Part shown: positions 42,267-50,784 of the stretch, piece by piece | Position numbering within the stretch: position 1 is the first letter of the stretch | Layout of the letters: each line of letters begins with the position of its first letter | Assembly (NCBI GenBank): GCA_964390335.1 | Contig: CAYMHU010000013.1 | Location: 25,354-89,353, forward strand | DNA from: Granulosicoccus sp964390335 | GTDB lineage: Bacteria; Pseudomonadota; Gammaproteobacteria; Granulosicoccales; Granulosicoccaceae | DNA: 64,000 nucleotides | Direction: 5' to 3' | Translations under genes and position numbers: made by a program | The notes under the pieces: model-generated | Databases searched by the model: none | What the model was told of the DNA's origin: nothing | The model's input: the letters and a program-made list of their open reading frames with translations, nothing else

Positions 42267-42890
42267 GTGGGTCGAGGTAAGAGCAAAAGTAGTGATCGAT
42301 GGCTCAATGAGCACGTAAACGATCTGCATGTAAAGCAGGCAGCAGCGGATGGTTATCGCTCCAGAGCGGTCTACAAGCTCATTGAATTAGACCAAAAAGA
42401 CGGTTTGATTCAGCGTGGTAGCACGGTTTTGGAGCTTGGTGCGGCGCCCGGTGGATGGACCCAATACATTGCTGAACGGGTTGGAGATCACGGAAAAGTG
42501 GTGGCTTCAGACATTCTGGCCATGGATTCGGTGGGCAATGTAACGTTTATTCACGGCGATTTCACGGATAATGGTGTGGCCGAAGCCATTGAGAATGCCG
42601 TAGGGCCAGCCGGTGCGGACCTTGTTTTGTCCGATATGGCACCCAATATGTCAGGAGTAGCAGCAAGCGATCAGGCCCGTGCAATGGGCCTTGCAGAGCT
42701 CGCGTTGCATATGGCCGGGTCGGTTTTGAACCGAAACGGCGCGTTTGCAGCCAAATTGTTTCAGGGCGAAGGGTTTGATGCCTATATTAAAGAGGTACGC
42801 CAGCAGTTTAAAACGGTGAAACTGCGTAAGCCCAGTGCGTCGCGTCCACGCAGCCGAGAGGTCTATGTCGTGGCAAGGAACTTGTTATGA
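42267..42890 (+). CDS. rlmE: 23S rRNA (uridine-2'-O)-methyltransferase RlmE/FtsJ
   Basis: 207 residues; methylates the ribose of U2552 in the 23S A-loop. The SAM motif VLELGAAPGGWTQ is near residue 52. Other motifs are RSRAVYKL (catalytic Lys), LSDMAPNMSG (catalytic Asp) and the Lys in AAKLFQGEGF, completing the K-D-K-E tetrad with the Glu in SREVYV. It starts at GTG 42267 with no strong ribosome site. It precedes ftsH by 67 bases, the classic rlmE-ftsH order. Confidence 0.93.
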   Translation: MGRGKSKSSDRWLNEHVNDLHVKQAAADGYRSRAVYKLIELDQKDGLIQRGSTVLELGAAPGGWTQYIAERVGDHGKVVASDILAMDSVGNVTFIHGDFTDNGVAEAIENAVGPAGADLVLSDMAPNMSGVAASDQARAMGLAELALHMAGSVLNRNGAFAAKLFQGEGFDAYIKEVRQQFKTVKLRKPSASRPRSREVYVVARNLL

Positions 42891-42957
42891 TAGCGTCTAA
42901 GACGGCATCACCGTCGTATAACGAAGCAACCTGTGTTGTTTCTTTGGAGTTAAGCAT

Positions 42958-44910
42958 TTGAACGACCTAATCAAAAACGTTCTTCTCTGGGTAGTTATTG
43001 CCATCATCTTAATGGCAGTTTTTAACAACCTGGGTGGGCAGCGTCAACCTGCCAACACCATTCCGTATTCTGAATTCTTGCACAGCGTGCAAACCGGTCA
43101 GGTCAGCGATGTTAAATTCAAGGGCGTTGAAATCACCGGCACGCGCAACCAAACCCCGTTTACCACCTACAGCCCAGAAACAGACAACAGCTCACTTATT
43201 GGTGAACTGAATCGCGCCAATGTCAATTTCGAGCGTTCGCCACCAGAGAGCCCCAGTTTCTTATTGAACATGCTGGCTGGTTGGTTTCCATTCATCATAT
43301 TAATTGGTTTATGGATTTACTTTATGCGCCAAATGCAAGGCGGCGGCGGTGGTCGTGGAGCCATGTCGTTTGGCAAAAGCAAAGCGCGGTTGTTGAACGA
43401 AGATCAAGTCAAAGTCACGTTCGCCGATGTTGCGGGTGTGGAAGAGGCTAAAGAGGAAGTTAGCGAGCTTGTCGAGTTTCTGAGAGACCCCGGTAAATTC
43501 CAAAAGCTGGGTGGCAAGATTCCACGCGGTGTTTTAATGGTGGGTTCTCCAGGTACCGGTAAAACTCTATTGGCTAAAGCGATAGCCGGTGAAGCCAAGG
43601 TGCCGTTCTTTACCATCTCCGGTTCTGATTTTGTTGAAATGTTCGTTGGTGTTGGCGCATCGCGCGTTCGCGATATGTTTGAACAAGCGAAGAAGCATTC
43701 TCCTTGCATCATCTTTATTGATGAAATCGATGCAGTGGGACGTCATCGTGGTGCAGGTCTTGGTGGCGGACATGACGAACGCGAGCAAACGCTTAACCAA
43801 TTATTGGTAGAGATGGATGGTTTTGAAGGCAACGATGGCGTCATAGTTATTGCTGCGACTAACCGTCCAGACGTGCTCGACCCTGCGCTGTTACGCCCCG
43901 GTCGTTTTGATCGCCAGGTAGTCGTGCCATTGCCAGATGTGCGTGGTCGCGAACAAATCCTGCGTGTTCATATGAACAAAGTGCCATTGGCAGACGATGT
44001 ACGCCCAGACCTGATTGCGCGCGGAACGCCGGGTTTTTCGGGTGCTGATCTTGCGAATCTTGTTAACGAAGCGGCATTGTTTGCAGCGCGAGCCAATTCA
44101 AAGCAAGTTGATATGGGTGATTTTGAGCGGGCCAAAGACAAAATCATGATGGGGGCTGAGCGTAAGTCCATGGTCATGAACGAAGATGAAAAACGCAACA
44201 CCGCATATCACGAAGCGGGTCATGCGATTGTTGCGCGATTGGTTCCTGAGCACGATCCAGTGTACAAGGTAACGATTATTCCTCGCGGTCGTGCATTGGG
44301 TGTCACCATGTATCTGCCGGAAGAAGATCGATACAGCCAAAGTAAGATTCAGCTTGAGTCGTTTATTTCGTCATTGTATGGCGGCCGCATTGCGGAAGAA
44401 CTCATACTGGGTCCTGATCATGTGACCACGGGCGCATCCAGTGATATCGAGCGTGCAACTGAAATTGCTCGCAACATGGTTACGCGTTGGGGTCTGTCAG
44501 AGAAGATGGGCCCACTGGCTTACAGTGAAGAACAAGGTGAAGTGTTCTTAGGCAAATCTCAGTCTAACCAGAAGCCAATGTCCGGTGATACGGTGCAAAG
44601 CATCGATGAAGAGATACGCATGTTCATCGATCGCAATTATCAGCGTGCAGAACAAATATTGAAAGACAACATTGATATTCTGCATGCGATGGCAGAAGCC
44701 TTATTAAAATACGAAACCATTGATCAGGGACAAATTGATCGTTTGATGGATCGTAAAGAGCCAGGTGCACCGGCAGACTGGGGTGGAGATGACACCACCA
44801 ACAGTGGCAAACCGTCGGGTACTGCGCCGGCCAACACCGGCAGTGATGAAGGCGAAGATGAAGAGTCGGGCGATGATTCAGTTGATGATGGTGCACCTAG
44901 TTTGCATTAA
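42958..44910 (+). CDS. ftsH: ATP-dependent zinc metalloprotease FtsH
   Basis: 650-residue membrane AAA+ protease. Two transmembrane spans (~5-22 and ~100-120) flank a periplasmic domain. Walker A GSPGTGKT is near residue 199, Walker B IIFIDEIDAVG, the second region of homology ATNRPDVLDPALLRPGRFDR, and the zinc motif HEAGH near 418. The Ser/Asp/Glu-rich tail is longer than in E. coli. It starts at TTG 42958 behind TTTGGAGTTAAGCA. It degrades membrane proteins and LpxC or sigma-32-type substrates. Confidence 0.95.
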   Translation: MNDLIKNVLLWVVIAIILMAVFNNLGGQRQPANTIPYSEFLHSVQTGQVSDVKFKGVEITGTRNQTPFTTYSPETDNSSLIGELNRANVNFERSPPESPSFLLNMLAGWFPFIILIGLWIYFMRQMQGGGGGRGAMSFGKSKARLLNEDQVKVTFADVAGVEEAKEEVSELVEFLRDPGKFQKLGGKIPRGVLMVGSPGTGKTLLAKAIAGEAKVPFFTISGSDFVEMFVGVGASRVRDMFEQAKKHSPCIIFIDEIDAVGRHRGAGLGGGHDEREQTLNQLLVEMDGFEGNDGVIVIAATNRPDVLDPALLRPGRFDRQVVVPLPDVRGREQILRVHMNKVPLADDVRPDLIARGTPGFSGADLANLVNEAALFAARANSKQVDMGDFERAKDKIMMGAERKSMVMNEDEKRNTAYHEAGHAIVARLVPEHDPVYKVTIIPRGRALGVTMYLPEEDRYSQSKIQLESFISSLYGGRIAEELILGPDHVTTGASSDIERATEIARNMVTRWGLSEKMGPLAYSEEQGEVFLGKSQSNQKPMSGDTVQSIDEEIRMFIDRNYQRAEQILKDNIDILHAMAEALLKYETIDQGQIDRLMDRKEPGAPADWGGDDTTNSGKPSGTAPANTGSDEGEDEESGDDSVDDGAPSLH

Positions 44911-44972
44911 TCGTCATCTGCGTTAAATACCGTGAAATACCGGTTGGTAAAGCGCTCTTAACACACAATAAG

Positions 44973-44996
44973 AAGCCGCCCTCAGGGCGGCTTTTT
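44973..44996 (+). terminator. Intrinsic terminator after ftsH
   Basis: AAGCCGCCC - TCA - GGGCGGCTT followed by TTT: a 9-bp G+C-rich stem with a 3-base loop and a T-run, 63 bases after the ftsH stop. It separates rlmE-ftsH from folP-glmM. Confidence 0.92.
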
Positions 44997-45088
44997 AGTT
45001 GCTTGTAATTTGCCTGCTATTGCATTGTTACTACAATTTACAAGCGCACGGTTGTCTAATATCTCGCGGCGGCTATAGTTTTATTCAC

Positions 45089-45928
45089 ATGGCACGACAC
45101 GTACTAAATTGCGGTGGGCGAGAGCTGGATCTCAGTCGGCCGCACATCATGGGTATTCTGAACATCACCCCGGATTCATTTTCGGACGGTGGGAAATTCA
45201 ATGATCTCGATACAGCGCTCTCGCATGCAGAGCATATGTTGGCAGCGGGTGCGGACATCATTGACATTGGTGGCGAGTCAACGCGTCCCGGTGCGCAGGA
45301 AGTATCGGAGCAGCAGGAGCTGGATCGCGTTATACCGGTTCTGCAGGCGATAAAGTCGCGCTTCGACACGATTGTGTCTATAGATACCAGTAAGGCCGCC
45401 GTAATGCGCGAATCCGCAGCTCACGGAGTTGGCCTGATTAACGACGTCCGAGCCCTGCAGGAGCCTGGCGCGATGGAGGCTGCTAGCCAATCCGGATTGC
45501 CTGTTTGTCTGATGCATATGCTCGGAGAGCCGCGCACAATGCAGGTTGCGCCGGCATATAACGATGTGGTCGTGGAAGTGGCTGAATTTCTTAAAGAAAA
45601 AGTGGATCTGTGCCGATCTGCTGGTATAGCACCGCAAAATGTGCTGATTGACCCCGGATTCGGCTTCGGCAAAACCTTGTCTCATAACATTGAATTGCTG
45701 CGGAATCTGGACAAACTGGTAGCTATTGCCCCGGTACTCATTGGTCTATCACGCAAACGCATGATTGCTGAAATGCTGGGTAACGAACAAACTTCCAGAG
45801 TGGTAGGGAGTATTGTGGCTGCAATGCAATGTGCAGAACGTGGCGCAAGTATTGTAAGAGTGCATGATGTCGCAGAAACGGCGCAGGCATTTCGCGTATG
45901 GCACGCAATTAACGACATAAACGATTAA
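45089..45928 (+). CDS. folP: Dihydropteroate synthase
   Basis: 279 residues; condenses p-aminobenzoate with 6-hydroxymethyl-dihydropterin pyrophosphate in folate synthesis. Signature motifs are IMGILNITPDSFSDGG (~20), DIIDIGGESTRPG, VSIDTSK, NDVRAL, IDPGFGFGKT and GLSRKRMI. ATG 45089 was preferred; the upstream in-frame start adds 30 non-conserved residues and lies at the ftsH terminator. It lies 5 bases from glmM. Folate supply also serves the C1 chemistry of the amine island. Confidence 0.95.
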   Translation: MARHVLNCGGRELDLSRPHIMGILNITPDSFSDGGKFNDLDTALSHAEHMLAAGADIIDIGGESTRPGAQEVSEQQELDRVIPVLQAIKSRFDTIVSIDTSKAAVMRESAAHGVGLINDVRALQEPGAMEAASQSGLPVCLMHMLGEPRTMQVAPAYNDVVVEVAEFLKEKVDLCRSAGIAPQNVLIDPGFGFGKTLSHNIELLRNLDKLVAIAPVLIGLSRKRMIAEMLGNEQTSRVVGSIVAAMQCAERGASIVRVHDVAETAQAFRVWHAINDIND

Positions 45929-45933
45929 GTACT

Positions 45934-47271
45934 ATGGCTAGAAAATATTTTGGAACAGATGGAATTCGTGGTCGCGTAGGCCAGTTCCCCATGACGGCGG
46001 AAACCGTGCTCAAGCTGGGTTGGGCTGCAGGGAAGGTGATGGCGTCTAAAGGTAATCGTGAAGTGTTGATTGGCAAGGACACGCGCATATCCGGTTACCT
46101 GTTTGAATCTGCGTTGGAAGCAGGTTTAGCCTCGGCGGGTATTAACAGTCAGCTGCTTGGGCCAATGCCTACGCCAGCAGTGGCTTACCTAACCAGTACA
46201 TTTAGAGCGTCAGCCGGGATAGTAATTAGTGCATCTCACAACCCGTTTTATGACAACGGTTTGAAATTCTTCTCGATAGATGGCTCAAAACTCCCCGACG
46301 AGGTTGAGCTCGAAATAGAAGCTATGATGGAAAAAGACATGACCACCGTGGATTCAGCGGACCTAGGTCGTGCGGTTCGTATCAATGATGCGGCAGGTCG
46401 ATATATTGAATTTTGTAAAAGTACGTTTCCATCAGGCTTAAAGCTTACTGGTATGAAAATCGTTGTCGATGCGGCAAATGGAGCAGGTTATGACATTGCT
46501 CGTCGCGTGTTCGAAGAGCTGGGCGCGGATGTTATTTCGGTTGGCGCAGAACCCAACGGTACAAACATCAATAAAGAATGTGGTGCTACTGCGCCTGATA
46601 ACTTGCGCGCACATGTGCTGCTTGAACGAGCTGACTTAGGTGTTGCACTGGATGGTGACGGCGATCGCTTGATCATGGTCGATCATCGCGGCGAAATCGT
46701 GGACGGCGATGAAATCCTGTACATCATTGCAAAAGCCCGTCACGCAGCGGGTGATATGCAAGGTGGTGTTGCTGGTACTTTAATGACGAACCTCGGTCTG
46801 GAGCATGCATTAGCCGATATGAACATCCCGTTCGCGCGAGCAGGTGTGGGTGATCGCTATGTCATGGAATTACTGAAAGAGCAAAACTGGCAACTCGGTG
46901 GTGAAAACTCTGGTCATATTATTTGTCTTGACAGAGTCACAACAGGCGATGCGATTGTTGCTGCGTTGGAAGTCTTGTCCGTGGTTAAATCCACCGGCGA
47001 TAAGCTTGCCAACTTACGCGCCGGCATGAACATGTACCCCCAGGTGCTCAAGAACGTACCGCTAACAGAAAAAATCGACTTTAGCGAGAATCAAGCAATC
47101 AATGCGGCCGTTAAAAAAGCCGAAGCAACGCTCGGCGATGCCGGTCGAATCCTGTTACGTCCATCCGGCACCGAGCCATTGGTTCGCGTGATGGTTGAAG
47201 GGCGGGTGGCAAATGATGTTGAGCGCATTTGCGAGCAGGTTGCGAAAACCGTGGGTGACGAGCTCGGTTAA
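45934..47271 (+). CDS. glmM: Phosphoglucosamine mutase
   Basis: 445 residues; converts glucosamine-6-phosphate to glucosamine-1-phosphate for peptidoglycan and LPS precursors. The start MARKYFGTDGIRG is diagnostic. The active-site serine is in ISASHNPFYDNG (~100), the Mg2+ loop DGDGDRL, the sugar-binding GGENSGHII and the phosphate-binding RPSGTEPLVRVM. It is immediately downstream of folP as in E. coli. Confidence 0.96.
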   Translation: MARKYFGTDGIRGRVGQFPMTAETVLKLGWAAGKVMASKGNREVLIGKDTRISGYLFESALEAGLASAGINSQLLGPMPTPAVAYLTSTFRASAGIVISASHNPFYDNGLKFFSIDGSKLPDEVELEIEAMMEKDMTTVDSADLGRAVRINDAAGRYIEFCKSTFPSGLKLTGMKIVVDAANGAGYDIARRVFEELGADVISVGAEPNGTNINKECGATAPDNLRAHVLLERADLGVALDGDGDRLIMVDHRGEIVDGDEILYIIAKARHAAGDMQGGVAGTLMTNLGLEHALADMNIPFARAGVGDRYVMELLKEQNWQLGGENSGHIICLDRVTTGDAIVAALEVLSVVKSTGDKLANLRAGMNMYPQVLKNVPLTEKIDFSENQAINAAVKKAEATLGDAGRILLRPSGTEPLVRVMVEGRVANDVERICEQVAKTVGDELG

Positions 47272-47313
47272 GTGATGAAGTGCCTGCGCGTCATGGATGC
47301 GCGGGTGTTAAAA

Positions 47314-47331
47314 GAGCAGGGAAGCCTGCTC
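47314..47331 (+). terminator. Possible weak hairpin after glmM
   Basis: GAGCAGG-GAAG-CCTGCTC is a perfect 7-bp stem with a 4-base loop, 42 bases past the glmM stop. It is followed only by CTTACT, so it is at best a weak terminator in the 265-base glmM-tpiA gap. I see nothing else in that gap. Confidence 0.4.
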
Positions 47332-47536
47332 CTTACTCGGCTTCCTTGCGATACATGCAATGCTTGTTGCGCTGCTTGCTCTAACCGGCGGTTTTGGTCT
47401 ATCAGATCATCAAACAAGGTCATGACCCCTGTTATCCATTGCCTGGCAGTGCAATACCCGGCGAAGGCATAACAAGCTAGACGTGAACCCCCATTTTCAG
47501 GTATTCTTATCGGCTTTTGACCGCCTCAGGAACATC

Positions 47537-48292
47537 GTGAGCGCAAGAAACACTTTAGTAGCTGGAAACTGGAAGCTAAACGGCTCGAGAGCCTCGGCGG
47601 CTGAGCTTGCGACTGGCATTGCCAGTGGTGCTGCAGGGCTTGATGGCGAGATTCTAGTGTGCCCCGGCTTTGCTCATCTTGCAGATGTGCAAGTTGCGCT
47701 GGATGGCAGTACGGTAGCGCTAGGGGCTCAAAACTGCAGTATTGAAGCCAGTGGTGCATTCACCGGTGAAGTTGCTGCTCCCATGATCGCAGAGTTTGGT
47801 GCTCAGTATGTGATTGTCGGGCATTCGGAGCGGCGGTCGATATTTGGCGAGTCCAGCGCGGTAGTGGCGCAAAAGGCTCGAGCCGTGCAGCATGCGAATT
47901 TGACGCCGATAGTTTGCGTTGGCGAGACGCTGCAGCAGCGAGAGGCTGGTGAATTGCAAGCGGTCATGGACGAACAGCTGGATGCCGTGCTGGATACGCT
48001 CGGCATCGATGGATTTAAGCAGATGGTGGTTGCCTATGAGCCGGTTTGGGCCATTGGAACCGGCAAAACTGCGAGTAGTGAACAAGCACAGGAGGTGCAT
48101 GTCATGATACGAAATAAGCTGGCTGCACTCGATGCGGCCGTGGCGCAGCAACTGCGTATTTTGTACGGTGGAAGTGTAAAGCCGGACAACGCACAGGAGC
48201 TGTTTGCGCAACCCGATATCGACGGAGGTCTGATTGGCGGTGCATCGTTAGATGCCGAGTCCTTTTTAGGCATTTGTCAGGCTGCCGGATAA
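47537..48292 (+). CDS. tpiA: Triosephosphate isomerase
   Basis: 251-residue glycolytic enzyme interconverting glyceraldehyde-3-phosphate and dihydroxyacetone phosphate. Motifs are AGNWKLNG (catalytic Lys), VGHSERR (catalytic His), AYEPVWAIGTGK (catalytic Glu) and YGGSVKPDN plus GLIGGASL (phosphate grip). GTG 47537 follows CAGGAACATC and gives a normal length. The longer ORF adds an unconserved leader. tpiA-secG linkage is common in pseudomonads and relatives. Confidence 0.95.
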   Translation: MSARNTLVAGNWKLNGSRASAAELATGIASGAAGLDGEILVCPGFAHLADVQVALDGSTVALGAQNCSIEASGAFTGEVAAPMIAEFGAQYVIVGHSERRSIFGESSAVVAQKARAVQHANLTPIVCVGETLQQREAGELQAVMDEQLDAVLDTLGIDGFKQMVVAYEPVWAIGTGKTASSEQAQEVHVMIRNKLAALDAAVAQQLRILYGGSVKPDNAQELFAQPDIDGGLIGGASLDAESFLGICQAAG

Positions 48293-48321
48293 CCGGCACT
48301 CAGTTTGAAACGAGAGATAAC

Positions 48322-48717
48322 ATGCAGTCCTTAGCATTAGTAGTACATGTAGCCTTAGCCGTTGGCGTGATTGGCCTGGTGTTGATTCAGCACGGCAAGG
48401 GCGCAGAAGCGGGCGCAGCTTTTGGTAGTGGTGCATCCTCCACGGTCTTTGGAGCGCGTGGCTCGGCGTCATTTTTAACGCGCCTTACCACTGGGCTGGC
48501 CACCGCATTTTTTATCACTAGCTTGTTTTTGTTCTATCTTGCAGCACACCGTGATGGTGGGATAGCCAGTGTTACGTCAAATATTCCGGTATCGGAAGAG
48601 TCAGCACCTGCTGTTGAATCTGATTTGCCAACGCCTGTGAACACAGATGGCACACCAGCTGTTCCTGCAGGTTCAGAAAGCGATTTGCCTAGCGCGCCAG
48701 CGCCGAAGGCTGAGTAA
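48322..48717 (+). CDS. secG: Preprotein translocase subunit SecG
   Basis: 131-residue small membrane subunit of the SecYEG channel. Two hydrophobic helices (~3-22 and ~52-72) flank QHGKGAEAGAAFGSGASSTVFG, the conserved cytoplasmic loop. A Pro/Ser/Ala/Glu-rich C-terminal extension (~85-131) is typical of gammaproteobacterial SecG. ATG 48322 follows AACGAGAGATAAC. It is followed by tRNA-Leu with no obvious terminator, so they may share a transcript. Confidence 0.93.
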   Translation: MQSLALVVHVALAVGVIGLVLIQHGKGAEAGAAFGSGASSTVFGARGSASFLTRLTTGLATAFFITSLFLFYLAAHRDGGIASVTSNIPVSEESAPAVESDLPTPVNTDGTPAVPAGSESDLPSAPAPKAE

Positions 48718-48759
48718 CCTACGCAATCGATTCAAACGATGTGTAAGTTCATTAACCAC

Positions 48760-48844
48760 GCCGATGTGGTGGAATTGGTAGACACGCTATCTTGAGGGGG
48801 TAGTAGCGCAAGCTGTCCCGGTTCGAGTCCGGGCATCGGCACCA
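48760..48844 (+). tRNA. tRNA-Leu (anticodon GAG)
   Basis: 85-nt tRNA. The acceptor GCCGATG pairs with CATCGGC, with encoded ACCA. The D-arm is TGGTGGAATTGGTAGACA. The anticodon loop TTGAGGG carries GAG within CTATC/GGTAG. A long variable arm and the T-loop GGTTCGAGTCC follow. The secG-leuU order is conserved in gammaproteobacteria. Confidence 0.97.
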
Positions 48845-49222
48845 AATTGGATTTAAGGGCGGCCGTCCGGTCGCCGCAAAGCTCCGCACAGCCATCACAC
48901 GCTTTCCTTTTCTGGCCAGTTTGATCGGCCGGTGTTGAGTGGTCAGTTTTTAGACTGGTTACTAGTAACCCGATAAATCGTCAAGACCTGCATTCTGGGC
49001 CGCTTCATGCAATGCATGTTCGACACAGTTTTTGGTCTATATTTTCAATAGTCGATTCCTATGGGTGTCATGCGCCCAGACTATTGGGCTTTTCAGGATT
49101 CAACACCTGATCATGTCTAGTCCAGATACAAGAGTAACTTGCCAATATTGCAGCAGAAAGGGCTTTTATCTGCAATAATGGGGGGTTGGTTACGAGCCAT
49201 TGACTTCGGCGGAGCAAAGTAC
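48845..49222. promoter_or_regulatory. Leader region of the nuo operon
   Basis: 378 bases without a gene. It contains a perfect 14-bp palindrome GGTTACTAGTAACC (48957-48970). Closer to nuoA is a short hairpin GCCCA/TGGGC followed by TTTT (49074-49094) that could act as a weak terminator for tRNA-Leu or an attenuator. The nuo promoter should be here, but I cannot assign -35/-10 hexamers confidently. Confidence 0.5.
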
Positions 49223-49579
49223 GTGTTAGCGAACTATTTTCCAGTTTTGTTGTTCATTTTAATCGGACTCGTTGTCGGGGTTGTCCTGCTCAACGCCGGC
49301 CGTCTTATCGGGCCTTCAAATCCTACGCAAGAAAAAAACTCGCCGTATGAATGTGGGTTCGAAGCATTCGAAGACGCGCGCATGAAGTTCGATGTGCGTT
49401 ATTACCTGGTTGCCATCCTGTTTATTATTTTCGATCTTGAAATCGCGTTTCTGGTCCCTTGGTCGGTTGTGCTTGCCGATATTTCGGGCGAAGCGTTTGC
49501 GGCCATGGCGCTGTTTCTGTTTATTTTGGTTATCGGCTTTATCTACGAGTGGAAGAAAGGGGCACTTGAGTGGGAATAG
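49223..49579 (+). CDS. nuoA: NADH-quinone oxidoreductase subunit A
   Basis: 118-residue membrane subunit with three helices. The conserved loop NSPYECGFEAFEDARMKFDVRYY lies between helices 1 and 2, and FDLEIAFLVPW is in helix 2. GTG 49223 was chosen: it follows CGGAGCAAAGTAC and gives the standard length and N-terminus (LANYFPVLLF). The longer frame is unlike other NuoA proteins. It is the first gene of the 14-gene complex I operon and overlaps nuoB by 10 bases. Confidence 0.95.
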   Translation: MLANYFPVLLFILIGLVVGVVLLNAGRLIGPSNPTQEKNSPYECGFEAFEDARMKFDVRYYLVAILFIIFDLEIAFLVPWSVVLADISGEAFAAMALFLFILVIGFIYEWKKGALEWE

Positions 49580-50046
49580 AAGGCGTATTGGAAGAGGGGT
49601 TTGTAACCACTTCTGCCGACAAGCTCATCAACTGGGCGCGAACCGGTTCCATGTGGCCAATGACCTTTGGTCTGGCATGTTGTGCTGTTGAAATGATGCA
49701 CGCGGGCGCGGCGCGATACGATCTCGATCGTTTCGGCATTCTATTTCGCCCCAGTCCTCGTCAGTCAGACGTCATGATCGTGGCAGGCACACTGGTAAAC
49801 AAAATGGCGCCGGCGTTGCGCAAGGTTTATGACCAAATGCCCGACCCGAAATGGGTTATCTCAATGGGTTCTTGTGCTAACGGTGGTGGTTACTACCACT
49901 ATTCGTACGCGGTAGTGCGCGGTTGTGATCGCATTGTGCCCGTAGATGTATACGTGCCAGGCTGCCCGCCAACCGCGGAAGCATTGTTGTACGGCATCAT
50001 CCAGTTGCAGAATAAAATTCGCAACACCAACACCATAGCGCGTTAG
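49570..50046 (+). CDS. nuoB: NADH-quinone oxidoreductase subunit B
   Basis: 158-residue peripheral-arm subunit holding cluster N2, the electron donor to quinone. The ligands are the tandem cysteines in FGLACCAVEMM, the Cys in MGSCANGGGYYHYSY and the Cys in VPGCPPTAEALLYG. It starts at GTG inside nuoA. The length is typical. Confidence 0.96.
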   Translation: MGIEGVLEEGFVTTSADKLINWARTGSMWPMTFGLACCAVEMMHAGAARYDLDRFGILFRPSPRQSDVMIVAGTLVNKMAPALRKVYDQMPDPKWVISMGSCANGGGYYHYSYAVVRGCDRIVPVDVYVPGCPPTAEALLYGIIQLQNKIRNTNTIAR

Positions 50047-50055
50047 GAAAAGAGC

Positions 50056-50784
50056 ATGAGTTCTCGTGTCCAACAAATGTGCGACAAGCTGCAACAGCTT
50101 TTTCCGGATAACGATTCCATCCATGTGGATATCGATCTGGTCAGCATGCATGTCGCTCACGACAAACTTTTGGAAGTGGCCACAACCCTTCGCGACGATG
50201 CGTCTACCGCGTTTGCGCAGTTAAGTGATTTATGTGGTGTCGATTACGCGACTTACGGACAAACAGAGTGGTCTACCGAGACCGACTCCAATGCAAGCTT
50301 TAGCCGCGCCGTTGATGCGTCATCAGTGGGTACGTTAACGTTTAACACTGGCATCGACTTACCCGAACTCAGTCATGAACGCTTTATGGTGGTCATGCAT
50401 TTGTTATCACTTGATCACAACGTGCGCTTGCGACTCACGTGTCCGGCACCAAACGATGATATTCCAATCGTGCCGTCTGTTACGTCTATTTGGTCATCCG
50501 CTGATTGGTTTGAGCGTGAGGCGTTTGATTTATTCGGCATTTTATTCGAAGGGCACAACGACCTGCGCCGGATTCTGACCGACTACGGTTTTGTCGGACA
50601 TCCGTTCCGGAAAGATTTTCCATTGGTCGGCAATGTTGAAATGCGCTACGACCCATTAAAGCGACGCGTTGTGTACGAACCAGTCACTATTGAACCACGA
50701 GTATTAGTACCTCGCGTTATCCGTGAAGACAGCCGTTACGAAAGCGGTGACGAGGCTGTCGAGGAAGCAAGCAACAATGCCTGA
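50056..50784 (+). CDS. nuoC: NADH-quinone oxidoreductase subunit C
   Basis: 242-residue peripheral-arm subunit, separate from nuoD (fused in E. coli). The conserved segment ADWFEREAFDLFGILFEGHNDLRRILTDYGFVGHPFRKDFPL (~150-190) is diagnostic. The N-terminal part is variable as usual. The end overlaps nuoD by 8 bases. Confidence 0.94.
   Translation: MSSRVQQMCDKLQQLFPDNDSIHVDIDLVSMHVAHDKLLEVATTLRDDASTAFAQLSDLCGVDYATYGQTEWSTETDSNASFSRAVDASSVGTLTFNTGIDLPELSHERFMVVMHLLSLDHNVRLRLTCPAPNDDIPIVPSVTSIWSSADWFEREAFDLFGILFEGHNDLRRILTDYGFVGHPFRKDFPLVGNVEMRYDPLKRRVVYEPVTIEPRVLVPRVIREDSRYESGDEAVEEASNNA

Noticed and set aside
47720..48211. 163-codon minus-strand ORF
   Set aside because: Antisense to tpiA, whose catalytic motifs are complete.
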